DNA of 64,000 nucleotides, taken from contig NW_024882030.1 in NCBI RefSeq assembly GCF_019059575.1, forward strand, positions 186,001 through 250,000, written 5' to 3'. Position numbers and translations under genes: made by a program. This document shows positions 1-10,339 of this stretch, in pieces; positions within the stretch are counted from its first letter, which is position 1; each line of letters starts with the position of its first letter. The notes under the pieces are model-generated. The model did not search any database, was not told the DNA's origin, and saw only the letters and a list, made by a program, of their open reading frames with translations. Source of the stretch: Amphibalanus amphitrite. Lineage: Eukaryota; Arthropoda; Thecostraca; Balanomorpha; Balanidae.

Positions 1-291
1 CATGAGTTGCCCCCCCCCCCAAAACGCAAGCCTGGATCCGCCAGTGTGTACAGCAGCAACTTCTCAAGATGGCGTTTGAAGGCACATTCGGTGAGAGGCA
101 TTTAAGCTCGCTCGGGAGCCGGTTAAACATTGCACTGCAGTGTAGTGTGATAGCCACCTGGTGCCGGAACATGTCTGTCTGTTCTCTGGCAGTGCAGCTG
201 GCCGATCTGGCGAGTAGGATTGTGGAGTACAGACATGCGAAAACATGGCTGCAATGTCGGCAGGTAATTCAGTAACTAGGGAGACTTTAAA
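1..291. other. left edge of segmental-duplication unit A
   Basis: Bases 31-45 read like the end of a hAT-like element: the CTGGATCCGCCAGTG end resembles the ends of the elements at 45669-47465 and 50175-51129. From about 42 onward the sequence is paralogous to unit B from about 22060. TTAA at 102-105 is the empty counterpart of the B-specific insertion at 22130-23119. No gene is seen here; the short open frames have no recognisable domain. Confidence 0.6.
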
Positions 292-1770
292 GGGACACTC
301 CCACCTTAACATTAGTTTTGAGTTGAGATAGCCAAATTGGTGGCCATGGCCTGCAAATACCGGTTTGGGCACTCACAACATCGAAAAATGCTTTAATTCG
401 AAGATATGGAATTTCAAACTTGCAGTTTTCGGATTCTAAGGGGCTAATGCATTGGAATGCCCCCTTAGAATTTGTGACGTCAGCGGAGATCTAACGAGTT
501 TTAAATCTTAGACTAAAACCATCGTTAACACGTGGTGGTATACGCTGCTTTGCGCGCAACGTCTGCCGCACTTTAACCCTATTCCTGGCGGGGGGGGGCC
601 TCAGGAGCCCCCCCCTGAGGTTTTTTGGTTATTTCTCCCAAACGCGTTGAGCTAGGAAGCTCAAATTTTCTGACTTTTCCTAAAAGGCTTCTACGCAACA
701 TGTCTGAAAATTTTGAGTTGATCTGACCTCAGGTCAGGTCACCAGAGGCGGTTTGGTGACCCTACCTCAGAAAAGTTTGCAATCACGCCAGAGCTAGAGT
801 TTTTGACCGATCAATTTCTTCTCTTCAGGCTTTAGTAAGGGTACCAGTATGTGCAATTTGTATATCTCGGAATTTTGATATCGGTGACCTAAGGTCAGGT
901 CAGTTTCGCGACCTCCCCATTATAAGTCAATGGGGGAAAAATCAACTCCCTGTTTTTACCACTAAAACGGGTCGGAATGGCCCCATATACCATACATGAC
1001 TTCATATACGATCAACCTTCACTACCTTGAGGTCTGTTTTGCTGTTGGGCAGCTGTGAGGTCATGTGACGTCATCAAAGGTCACCAAAGGTTTTTGGCCA
1101 ATAACTCCGTACAGGAACAAGATACAGACGCGTGGATGGTCTCATTGTGTTCAGCTCGTCAAGACGCATCGAACGATATACATGATGACCTCGAGGTCAC
1201 GTGACCTGAGGTCAACCTTTGACCTTGACCTTTCGAGGTCAACATATATATCATTCGATGCGGATTGACGAGAGGATCACGATGATGCCCTTAGTTTGTT
1301 CCTATCTTGACTAATTCGAAAGTTATTCGAGAAAAACTCTCTCCATATCTAGCGCCGCCATTTTGACTTTTTCGACCCCTGTGACGTCATCTTTGACCTG
1401 ACCTGAAAATGACCTAAGTAAAAATTGTAGACCTTGTCCATGCGTATCTGATGCCGTTTACTGCTTGTCGCTATCTTGCTTCGTTCTCGAGATCTCAGGG
1501 GGGGGGCCGAATCGGCCCCCCCCCGCCAGTTTCTTGTCCCGGCGGAGCCCGCCAGGAATAGGGTTAAGGCTGCCAAATTATTGCTTCCAAATAAAGTCGC
1601 TAGTAACAGGGGAGATCCCAAAAAGTAAACAAAAGTAAAAGCCTAATATCTTGAAAACCAGTGAATATTTTTCGGTGAAATTTGGTAGATATTCGTTTTC
1701 GCTCTTTCTGAACCAAGGGACATCACTTTCATGCCAATTCATTAACTTTTTTGAAGGTGGGAGGGTCCCT
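292..1770. mobile_element. TTAA-flanked element, TIR AGGGAC(A/C)CTCCCACCTT, carrying a nested element
   Basis: Inverted ends are AGGGACACTCCCACCTTAA at the left and AAGGTGGGAGGGTCCCT at the right, bounded by TTAA at 288-291 and 1771-1774. The paralogous site in unit B (TTAA at 23308-23311) is uninterrupted, so this inserted in unit A after the duplication. Without the nested 577-1563 element it is about 490 bp, close to its relative at 15395-15864. There is no transposase frame. TTAA duplication is typical of the piggyBac superfamily, so a non-autonomous piggyBac-like element is inferred. Confidence 0.85.
577..1563 (+). mobile_element. TTAA-flanked short element, TIR CCCTATTCCTGGCGGG (copy 1)
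   Basis: The 16-bp ends CCCTATTCCTGGCGGG and CCCGCCAGGAATAGGG are flanked by TTAA at 573-576 and 1564-1567. Two near-identical copies lie at 22130-23119 (same orientation) and 48369-49358 (opposite). There is no long open frame. G-runs and C-runs lie just inside both ends. The interior is rich in GGTCA/TGACC motifs, including the palindrome AGGTCACGTGACCT near 1194-1207. Probably a piggyBac-like MITE, inserted inside the 292-1770 element. Confidence 0.9.
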
Positions 1771-1774
1771 TTAA

Positions 1775-2261
1775 TCAAGTCTATGGTAGCTCACGAGCAG
1801 CTTAGCGTGTAACCACCCGAGTTGATGAAACCCGTCAGAAATGTGATCAAATTTGTGCCGGCCGCTCACAACACGAGCTCAGAAATTTAACAGTTTCTGA
1901 ATGCGTTGCTTTTCTGTTTTAGCGCAGAACCCGTAGATGGAGATGCAGTACAGCAGAAGCGAATTGAGCTAACCACAAGCGCGTTCACAATGTAAGTAAC
2001 GGTCCGGCAGGTATGACATGCTTGTAATGGGACAGCGATAATAAAAGACCGGTACATTTGCCAACCAGCTGGCTAACATCATCTCCGAACGTCAGATGTC
2101 GGTCCATAGTGAGGCCGATGTTTTTAACTGTGCGGCTTTCAGAAATGATCCACTGTCCAAACTTAATCTGAGATGGCTGGATGTCCTGCAAAGCTATTTT
2201 GGTGTCATGAACGTTTTCGCTTGATTGATTTTCATGCCATAGTGTACTGAATATTTGTTAC
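1775..2261. other. duplication backbone without a recognised gene
   Basis: This stretch is paralogous to about 23312-23800 in unit B with scattered substitutions. Neither copy shows a domain or exon signature I recognise. Confidence 0.5.
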
Positions 2262-2614
2262 AGAGTATGATGGAGAGGTCGCAAAATTGACCTGACCTTA
2301 GGTCACCGATATCGAAATTCCGAGATAAATATTTTGTACATACTGTTACTCTTATCAATCTCTGAAAGTTTCAAGGCGATCGTTCAGTCGCTGTAGCTAT
2401 GACGAGGATTGAAACTTTTTTTCTGAGGTGAGGTCACTTGACCTGACCTGGTGACCTGACCTTGAGAGCCCTGGGTCTGATTTTTTGTTTTTACAAAATG
2501 TGCGGAAAAGATGCATGAACAGGTGTGCCAAAAACAGTGGCGCTTCACGCCGCCGTTTTTGAGATATCTGCGAAAAACCGCAGGGGGTGTTCAAACACCC
2601 CTGGCCCGGCGCGG
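2262..2614. mobile_element. truncated TTAA-type element end, shared by both units
   Basis: This is the right-hand part of a GGTCA-rich element, ending in CCCGGCGCGGG followed by TTAA at 2615-2618. No matching left end is seen. The same truncated piece, with the same left boundary, is at 23803-24149 in unit B, so it was already broken before the duplication. Confidence 0.65.
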
Positions 2615-2779
2615 GTTAAACAATGCATAATTTCAATGGTCAATGATCGGACCACGAACGTTTTCAGGTAAAGGTATTGATTAGAACTGAGTGATAAACG
2701 TTACGTCAATATTCGCCACTTTTTAAAGGTGAGTACCTAATTGAGAAAACAACCGAAAGGCCCTATTGGACACTTTCCC

Positions 2780-2990
2780 TCTATGTGATACGGCCACTGG
2801 CGACATCATGCCGGTGATAGTACTCCACTAGCGATATCCAGCCTTCAGTATAATAACAGTGGCCACTGGCGGTATCCAGCCTTCTAAAATAATAGTGTCC
2901 ACTGGCGGTATCCAGCCTTCTAAAAGTGATAATGGCCACTGTCGGTATGTAGCCTTCAAAAAAAAAGAAATAACGACCACCGGCTGTATC
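2780..2990. repeat. minisatellite, unit about 44 bp (ccactggcggtatccagcc)
   Basis: Several imperfect tandem copies of a unit containing CCACTGGCGGTATCCAGCC followed by TTCTAAAA and an A/T-rich tail. Unit B holds the matching array at 24305-24532, continuing at 26232-26290 beyond a fold-back insertion. Confidence 0.75.
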
Positions 2991-4306
2991 GCACCGCTGG
3001 ATACTAGACCGTGTCCTGTATCCACCAGTCGATGGTATGGTGTCAGGGATCCGTACCCGTGCTGTGTCCATACAGCTGTAATATAACTAATACACACTGT
3101 ACAGTCTACAGTTGACGGCAGAACGATGCACCGTTTCTCAGCGGTCAGTCAGCTGCCTGCAGTGGTAGGCTGTGCCGCAGCGCACGGGCTGGGTGACACA
3201 TCGATCACCATAGACACACTTGATGTGTGATAATCAGTACAGCCTTACGGCTCAGTCAACTGAAGTGCTGGGCCGGTGGTGAGGGTAAAAAGTATGATTC
3301 CCCCGTCCCCTGTGGGATGCATTTCCTGGAAATGACGCGATTTTTCTTTTTACTGATAGCTCTCTGGGTTTGCCTTAATTTTCACGGAACACTTATATTA
3401 GGCAATCTGAAGTTGCACGCACTTTTTATGAAGCATCCCGACATTAGAGCTCCACGTCACTTCAAGTAAGTGATTTCTTTACATCACAACTTCCTATGAC
3501 ATTATGGAATGCTATGCTCAAAGCATTGCATAATGGTCAGAAGCCTTACAATCCCTTTGACTAGTTACCGTCACGAAATAACGGCACTGCATAGTGGCGC
3601 TTGGAAATCCAGTAACTTTTGTGTATTGAACGTCTGAACCACTGTGTATTTCAATCGCCATCAGCCCGTGATATCCCATGAGCGACACCGAACCGGACAT
3701 ATCCGGTCCAAACGAACCACAGCCGACCGGACCACCGACGGTCCGACACAGTGACGGGCGAGGTCGGATATCGCCCGGACCGGACACCCTCACAGATAGC
3801 TACAACCACTCTCTGGTCTAAACTGAAACAACAACACAACAGCACAGCGGTGTGAGCCAGCGTGACGTCACGTCACAACACACGTGACGTCACCACGGCG
3901 GTACCTCCGGCACGGTGACAACGGTTTACCGATGGCTGGACAGTGGCCCCGGAGCGTGATACATCTTGGATACTGAATATACCTAGTGTCTATCAAAGCG
4001 GTGTCAACAAACGTAGCAATCTGTGCTCAAATGATCAATCATCTAGGTGGCCACTCAACCCAAACCAGCCTGGCACGGCGGTAAAGTACCCACGGACCTG
4101 AGCCGATGGGACAGGGCGGCTCGAAGTACTTCTGGATATGAAGGTCTAGACGTGCATTGTGTACAGAACAGCGCTGCCGACGGGACACGGTGCTGCCATC
4201 TGTTGTCGAGTTCCGACACTAGACTAGACACGGTGCTGCCATCTGTTGTCGAGTTCCGACACTGCCACCGGCACCGGAGTAGACGAGGTACCGGGAAGCT
4301 AGTCGT
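2991..4306. other. 3' flank of F-box/LRR gene copy A
   Basis: Backbone paralogous to 26285-26921 plus 34441-35145 in unit B. It holds no further exon I can support. A 43-bp segment containing GGTGCTGCCATCTGTTGTCG is directly repeated at about 4180-4262, just beyond the stop codon, and the same tandem pair exists in unit B at about 35018-35094. The position near 3622-3628 is the empty site of the 7.5 kb insertion 26925-34437. Confidence 0.6.
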
Positions 4307-4374
4307 CTAGCCAAAGTACTGCAGGCTGATTTTGCTGCCGTTGGGAGGCTTATTAAGCTTGTCGTATACAGACT
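4307..4374 (-). CDS. copy A coding exon 8 (terminal)
   Basis: The acceptor TTTCCAG precedes the exon. The A left over from exon 7 completes a Lys codon. The frame reads KSVYDKLNKPPNGSKI and reaches TAG after 21 complete sense codons. The paralogue at 35146-35213 has the same length, acceptor and stop position. Confidence 0.8.
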
Positions 4375-7300
4375 CTGGAAACGGAACACGTCAGATTACA
4401 CACTGTTTGCTAGTGATGTTACATGGTGCAACTCAAACTGATGACATCACTTCCAGATATAGAAACAAACACAATTACAATGTGTGTACCTATCACTGAC
4501 AAGTGACGTCATGAGGGTTGATACTGATACTGTGACGTCACTAACGGAGATACACGTCACCAATTGTGGCGTCAGTACTGGTGACGTCACGTGCGTCAGT
4601 GTGTGTCCGAGAGGCCGGTGGCGCCGTGTCGGCTGGTGTGGGTGGTCAGAGACGCCGTCACTTACTGGGGACCCAGAGCTCGATGGTACGGGACTGGCCA
4701 CTGTCACATCCCAGGTCTGTCTCGTGCAGGGCGGTCAGGACGGCCGAGTAGCTTTCGAGTGAGGTGGTTAGGAACAGTCTATACAGTTTCCTGCAAGTCA
4801 CTGCCATTCTGCAACAGACCACAACAAGACAGATTGCGTCAGTAAGAGTTTACGAGACACAGTCACACAGTGGCACCAGCGGTCGACTCGACACGGAAAC
4901 ACCATGTAGTTCCAATGCCGTTCATAACAGAACATGTGTGCCTCCGGCCATCTCAAGTTGGCCCAGTCTGGTGCTGCAGTTTGCTACAAATGTTTCACAC
5001 GATACAATGAGTTTTATGCCACCCCTGACCCCACATACATTATTTCTATATTATATTAAAATAGTACCAGCCCAGTAACGTATCTGCCCGTCCGTCTGTC
5101 TTGTTTGTGTTCATATACATTTAATTACTTGCATCAAAGTGTCTGTCGGTGGCTGCCTATTCTTCTGTATTGAATTCATTTTCAACGTCCCTGTGCCAGT
5201 AGTCCTATGTATACCTCCAACGGATACGGTTATCGCTGGGATTATTGCGGTCAAACCAGATACAACTAATACCAGCCGTCGCCGTCCGGCCGACTGACCT
5301 GCTGACCGCTGCCACCTCTGACTGGGTCAGGGGAGGGATGTCCGTGAGAGACCGGGTGTCTTCAAGCTCCAGTGTATCCAGCTGGGAGCAGCCGTGGAGG
5401 GCGGCTAGCACAGTGTCACAAATGACGCCGGGTCCGCGAATAGTGACGTCTTTCAAACTGGTGAGGGCAGTCAGGAGGCGTCCCGGCGCTTCCGGTGTCA
5501 CGGACGGCGACTCTGTAAAACATAAATACAGATACATCAGGGTTTCGGAGTCGGAGTCGGAGTCGGAGTCGGAGTCGCCTGGAGTCGTGGCAAGCAGCCA
5601 GGAGTCGGAGTCGGAGTCGGAGTCGGTCAAGCTGCCTCGACTCCGACTCCGGGAAGTTACCCAAATCCGTGATATCACTTTTCAGTTGTTTTTAACCAGT
5701 GGTCCCCGCGGTAGAGTCCCCTTCTGGTGATCAAAAATAACTTTTGCACACATCTTGTTTTTGTTCTGAGTCCCGGCCCTGGACTTCCACGCCCTGCTGG
5801 GGGGTGGGGTCACCGAAAGTAAAATTTCGCCACTTCCCTGGTCAAACTTCGATAAGTCCTGACAAACCAGCGCTTAACTCAGGAATGGATAGAGCTACAG
5901 CTCAGTGGACAAGCGCATTCGATAGCTCTTCTAACGGTCTTTCTAAATAGTTCTCGCATATTTGACCTGAGGTCAACGGTTTAGCCTGCAGGAGGCAAAA
6001 ACTGTCAAAATAGACGTGTTTTGCGGAAACAGTTTTTCTGCAATTACTTTTGACTCAAAACTTGCCACGAGATTATTTTTATCAGCATCGTGTTCCTCTC
6101 GTCAAGACTCGTCATCGAATGAACTATAATTTGACCTCGAAACGTCAACTTTAAAATTGGACCTCAGGTCAAGGCAATGGCCTGACAGGAAAAGGTCATG
6201 TTACATATCAGTCGATCCGTATCGTCGAGCCGAACACATCTAAAGCGTTTTCATCGTTCTAGCGTACCTCTATCAAAAGATATTAGCGAAACATGCTAGA
6301 TATCATTCGTGACCCGAGATGACTTCAGGGACATAACGAGGGGTCACGGGTGCCATTTTCCGGCTCATTGTGTCATGTTTACTTGTAATTCGATGTTTGA
6401 AAGTGTTTAGAATGACGTTGGTCCAAAAGAGGTGCACTTCAATTTTTCTATTGACTTTAATGGAGAGGTCGGAAAATTGATCTGGCCTTAGGTCACCGAT
6501 ATCAAATTTCCGAAAAAAAAAACATTTTACATGTACGTATACTGTTATCCTTATCAATTGCTGAAAGTTTCAAAGTGATCGGCCACTCGGTGTAGCTATG
6601 GCAGGCATTTAATTTTTATGAGGTGAGGCCACTTGGCGTGACATGGTGACCTGACGTTGAGTGACCTTGGTCTGACATTTACACAGCATATGCAGAAAAG
6701 ATGGATGATAAGGTGTGCCGAAAACGGTGCCACCGGAGGGGGTGTTCAAACACCCCCCAGTAGGGCGCGGGTTAATAAAGTGTCGTTTTCATTGCTTCGT
6801 ATCAGGCCCGGAGTCGGAGTCGGAGTCGGAGTCGGAGTCGGAGTCGGAGTCGGTCAGGAGCTCGGAGTCGGAGTCGGAGTCGGAGTCGGAAAAGCGCTAC
6901 CACGACTCCGAAACCCTGAGATACATGACACATGCTAACTGGAATTAGGAATAGCTGGAACTGAAGATCAATAACATTCACGGCAAGGTATGCGTAGTGC
7001 TAACCAGTACGACGCCTTTTTTGGAAACGCACGAGCGAGAGTAATAAAGGAATGGTAGAAAAGCGCAGTAGTGAGATGCAACTGCTTTATGCGTGCCATC
7101 CTTCTAACGAGTTCATAACAGCGTATGTACAAGCCTCGAACGTAATCCAGGCCGTCGCTCTCCAGAATGAGATGGACTGCGGCTCCACAGTCCATACATG
7201 TATGCATATTGTCAAATCATTATCATGACCAGTACGATAGCCCTGCCGATAGGTGCTTCTAGTGATAGGCGCTACGTTTGGTCAAGTCGATATTATAGTG

Positions 7301-10300
7301 CAGTAGTAAGTGGAACATAAGAGCCAGGTGTTCCCTACATTACATATGTCATAGCCATTGCTCAGTGATCACGATATCTTGGCACTGATGCTCTGCTTGT
7401 GTTGCTGGTGTTGCTCACCAGGTATGAACAGTCCCGTGACTGTGTGGGTCGCCAGAGCAGCCAGCTGGTCCAGGAGTGTGTCCGTTGGTAGCTGTACACC
7501 GACCAGCAGTCCCTCCGACGGGCATCTTCCGTATTTCACCGGTTGCCGCGTCATTCCCGACCCTGTAGAGAGGGATATGATCGCCTATGAACATTGTGTA
7601 AAGGGAGGAACATTAGTCTGACACTATGTGAGTCAGCTTATCAATAAACAACGCTCGTACCTATGGGTGGCATGAGAATCGCATGGGGCGGGGGGGGGGG
7701 TAGTTGAACATCTCTCCCATCCGTTTTTTGCGAATATCTAAAAAATGACGCCGTTTTGGCACACCTCATCATAAAGCTTTTCTGCATCTGTTTTTAAATT
7801 ACAGACTAAGGTCACTTAAGGTTCAGGTCACCAGGTCACGTGAAGTGACATAACCTCATTAAAGGTTTCGATGACTGTCATAGCTACACTCGTTATTTTG
7901 TTCACGCTCTTTCAAAATATGCCCATTCCGTATCAAATCGCTACGTGGCCAAGGAGCCGAGTTGGAAGGGGGTGTTCAAACGACCTCCCCACCCCCACCC
8001 AGCAGGGCGTGGAAATCCAGGAGCCCCAGCGGGCAGCGGGGCGCCCGTTTATGTACTCATAAACAAACAAAAAGAGAAGTATTTGCACAGAAGTAAAGAA
8101 CAATATTGACATTCGCCACTGAACAGTTTTCTTGCTAAATCCTCTCTCCAGCAAAACATGCACCAAGGAGAGTTCGTTCATTGTCTTCCTTTTTAGGCTA
8201 AACTGTTCGCAAGATCTAGTGCTGTAGGTTCGTGCTAATGCAACGTGCGCTAGACGCCTACGCGTTCCACCGACACCCAGTCCCTCTCACCAGTGATGTC
8301 CAGTCTCCTCAGCGACTTGGGCAGCAGTCGCAGCCACTTGCCGGAGCTGTCCACGGGCGGGCTCACATCCAGCCGCTCCAGAGCCTTCAGCGGCTCCAGC
8401 AGCGCCTCCAGCTGCCAGTCGCTGATGCCGGCCGGCAGCGTCAGCTCACGCAGACTGGAGGCGTTGGCACGCGTCAGCCGGCGCAGGGCAGAGACCCGCA
8501 GCTTGAAGCCGCGCAGGTTGGCCTTCTCCAGGGCGTGGCAGGTGGCTGCTGGAATAAAGCAACACCAGTCAGTGAAGAAGTGATCGCTCACATGGACAAG
8601 GAATGACAGTTGCAGCGGGACAAAGCGTACCAGTTCGTGTGTAGCGCGTTTCACACAGGACTCACCGACCAGTCGGAGGTCGGTGTCCGTCTCAGCGGTC
8701 GGCGCCTGCAGTTCAGTCAGCTTCGGCTGGTCCTGCACCTTCACTACGAGCTCTAGGTCCGTAGCCGGCGCAGGGACTTTTCCACCGCGGGTTTGCTGAT
8801 CGGTTAGCTCCCGCCGACAGTCGCCGACGATATCGTCGACGGCGGACCGCCACCGACGGCAGACTGTCGGCACAGACGGAGCAAAAAGAATTGGGTTTCA
8901 CCAAGCACCTTGCCGGGATCGTCAATGTTTGTACAGACAGCGTTTGCATCTTTAATTGTAGGAAGTAGCTATTCTATGAAAAACAGCATTCCGAGCGGTC
9001 ATCCATCTACGTGTGAATCCCGTGCCAGCCCCTGTCGCCGTTCTAGCCCTTCGCGTGATAGATTGTCCCTTGCCGAGCACTCCGGTTTCTAAGGAATGAT
9101 TCCACGAAGGACTGCGTATCATAATGAAGCATGATCTACATACACTCCATTCAACTGTCCTACATACAATGTCAGTCGCTGTAGCACTTACCCCGCCTGG
9201 CGCGGAACATCTCCCAGCAGTCCATCTTGCTTAGCACCATCTTCAACAACTCGTGGTCCAAGAGGCAAATGGCAGAAGCCCATTGCGGTGCAGCCTCTCG
9301 CACGTCGCCGCCCGCCGGCCCCGCCCCCTTCGCAGTTGGGGTGATGACGTCATAGGTGCTGATGGTGTCACTTGTCTTGTCACAAGTGTCGCCCTTCGGA
9401 GAAGCCACCTCCTCGCCGTCACTGGGAAGGAATGACGTCAGTGTGACGTGGTGTGACGTCATCAGAGATCGGACATTAGACGATAATTTCCAGAAGTCTC
9501 CACTTCCAAGACAGCACCGTACCATCTATCTGTGAAAGCCCATCTAGTGTCCCCTCCCCCAATCCCTGTCCCACCCAGCAGCCTGCTGCCTCACAGTCAC
9601 TCACAGACAAGTTGTCTACAAAACCGAGTTGTCTCTTACAAACTGTCTAGTGTCTACACAACCGGTTTGGGTCTTATATGTAGACAAACTGTCCATACAA
9701 CCGGGTCAATATCTACAGACAAACTGTCTACACAACTGGGTTGACTCTTACAAACGAACTCTCTATATATCCGGGTTGACTCTTACAAACTGTCTACACG
9801 CACACAACCAGTTTGACTCTTACAAACTATTCACAATCCCTTGCAGTCAAAACCGACTAACTCCCACTGTTAACCCCCTAACGTCATCCCAACGACTAAC
9901 CCCCAGTGCCACCCCTTCTGCCTCTCAGTCTCACCTCTGCGAACGGTCGGATGGCGCCGCTCGCCGGCGGACCTCCTGCCGCAGCTCCTCCACGACGACC
10001 TGGCGAGTGGTGCGCTCCTCGAGGACAGCCTGCCGCAGGCGGATCACCTCTCCACGTAGATGGACCACCTCCTGACGCAGTGTGGCGTTGTCTCCCTTCA
10101 GTGTGGCGTTGCCCCCCTTCAGTGTAGTCACCTCCTTCTTCAGTGTGGCCACTTCTCCCTCCAGTCCGACCACCTGTTCACTCAGTGAGTCGCAGTTTTT
10201 CTTCAGAGTGGTCAGTTCCCCATCCAAACGGACAATGCCCTCTTGATGGCGATGTGTCAGCTCCTCCTTCAGAAGTGCCATCTGTTCTTTCATCTGGATA

Positions 10301-10329
10301 ACCTCCTCTTGGAGCTGCCTGGGCTCCAT
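4307..10329 (-). CDS. F-box/LRR protein with N-terminal coiled coil, copy A (8 coding exons)
   Basis: Probable substrate receptor of an SCF-type E3 ubiquitin ligase: the F-box would bind Skp1 and the leucine-rich part would bind the substrate (inferred from family). Exons in transcript order: 10329-9935, 9421-9192, 8863-8666, 8548-8291, 7562-7419, 5512-5215, 4808-4666, 4374-4307. All introns are GT..AG. Phases join without a stop, giving 1734 nt and 577 aa. Residues 1-131 form a leucine-heptad coiled coil; about 185-217 are the F-box (LLDHELLKMVLSKMDCW, then RARRVCRRW across the exon 2/3 junction); about 265-555 contain leucine-rich stretches such as SSLRELTLP and SQLDTLELED. A paralogue with identical architecture lies at 35146-40784. 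The ATG is 2 nt after an AG acceptor-like site, so an upstream non-coding or coding exon may exist. A TATATA motif lies about 20 bp upstream of the ATG in both copies. Intron 5 carries a transposon and GGAGTC repeats absent from copy B. Confidence 0.85.
4666..4808 (-). CDS. copy A coding exon 7
   Basis: 143 nt bounded by the acceptor TGTTGCAG and the donor GTAAGT. It encodes RMAVTCRKLYRLFL and then AVLTALHETDLGCD, a leucine-rich segment (residues about 508-555). Length and both splice sites match 35527-35669 in copy B. Confidence 0.85.
5215..5512 (-). CDS. copy A coding exon 6, leucine-rich
   Basis: 298 nt, residues about 409-507, containing LTSLKDVTIRGPGV and CSQLDTLELEDTRSL, typical of leucine-rich repeats. 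The acceptor TTTTACAG is strong. The donor GTATAC is weak, but it is conserved in copy B and gives the only phase that joins exon 7 in frame. Confidence 0.8.
5545..5640. repeat. (GGAGTC)n hexamer repeat in intron 5 of copy A
   Basis: Two short runs of GGAGTC hexamers start about 30 bp from the exon 6 acceptor, on its intron side. A similar run is at 6808-6890 on the other side of a transposon. Copy B has none in this intron. Confidence 0.85.
5770..6771. mobile_element. TTAA-type element in intron 5 of copy A, left end truncated
   Basis: The right end CAGTAGGGCGCGGG is followed by TTAA at 6772-6775. The left part holds the inverted match CACGCCCTGCTGGGG near 5790, but no TTAA. The interior is rich in GGTCA motifs. 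The paralogous intron (36369-36789) is only 421 bp and lacks it, so the insertion is specific to unit A or was lost from B. Confidence 0.6.
6808..6890. repeat. (GGAGTC)n hexamer repeat
   Basis: About a dozen GGAGTC units with one interruption, within intron 5 of copy A. It accounts for the Ser-Glu dipeptide reading frames here. Confidence 0.9.
7419..7562 (-). CDS. copy A coding exon 5
   Basis: 144 nt, acceptor CTCTACAG and donor GTGAGC. It encodes GVQLPTDTLLDQLAALATHTVTGLFI (leucine-rich) after a variable N-terminal part that differs strongly from copy B (36790-36933) at equal length. Confidence 0.8.
7680..8030. mobile_element. TTAA-type element fragment in intron 4 of copy A
   Basis: A G-run at the left and the inverted CCCAGCAGGGCGTGGAAATCC at the right flank a GGTCA-rich core resembling 5770-6771. 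No clean target duplication is visible. Copy B carries a different fragment in the same intron. Confidence 0.5.
8291..8548 (-). CDS. copy A coding exon 4, leucine-rich repeats
   Basis: 258 nt, acceptor TTATTCCAG and donor GTGAGA, residues about 275-360. It contains LRGFKLRVSALRRL, SSLRELTLPAGISDW, LKALERLDV and SLRRLDITG, spaced as leucine-rich repeats. It is the best conserved exon between the two copies (37229-37486). Confidence 0.9.
8666..8863 (-). CDS. copy A coding exon 3, end of F-box
   Basis: 198 nt, acceptor GCCGACAG and donor GTGAGT. The first codons give CRRWRSAVDDI, completing the F-box started in exon 2; the split valine codon is restored exactly by the splice. The exon ends in TDTDLRLVG, before a phase-1 donor. 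Confidence 0.88.
9192..9421 (-). CDS. copy A coding exon 2, F-box
   Basis: 230 nt, acceptor CCTTCCCAG and donor GTAAGT. It encodes a polar linker, then LLDHELLKMVLSKMDCWEMF and RARR. An acceptor further upstream would bring in-frame stops in both copies, so this one is chosen. It is one codon longer than the copy B exon 39325-39551. Confidence 0.88.
9605..9835. repeat. short tandem repeat in intron 1 (acaaactgtctacacaacc)
   Basis: Imperfect tandem copies of a unit of about 30-40 bp built on ACAAACTGTCTACACAACC and GGGTTGACTCTT. The same array is in copy B intron 1 at about 39735-39955. Confidence 0.7.
9935..10329 (-). CDS. copy A coding exon 1, coiled coil
   Basis: Starts at the ATG of MEPRQLQEEVIQMKEQMALL. 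It encodes a leucine-heptad coiled coil over about 125 residues, with imperfect ATLKGDN heptads. The donor is GTGAGA after CGCAGAG. Copy B (40348-40784) is 42 nt longer through extra heptads. Confidence 0.85.
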
Positions 10330-10339
10330 TTCTAAAACA

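Noticed and set aside
3518-3845. Possible further 3' exon (frames near 3518-3845 and 34462-34668)
   Set aside because: The coding sequence already ends in frame at 4307 and 35146; these frames lack leucine-rich character and are not better conserved than flanks.
5245-5730. 161-codon plus-strand frame
   Set aside because: It is antisense to exon 6 of copy A and runs into GGAGTC repeats. The minus-strand exon has conserved splice sites and a paralogue.
8232-8606. Gln/Leu-rich plus-strand frame
   Set aside because: Antisense shadow of LRR exon 4, which has matched splice sites.
9422-9525. Extension of exon 2 to the ATG at 9525
   Set aside because: The upstream acceptor would bring an in-frame TAG in copy A and TGA in copy B; the acceptor at 9422 keeps phase with exon 1 in both.
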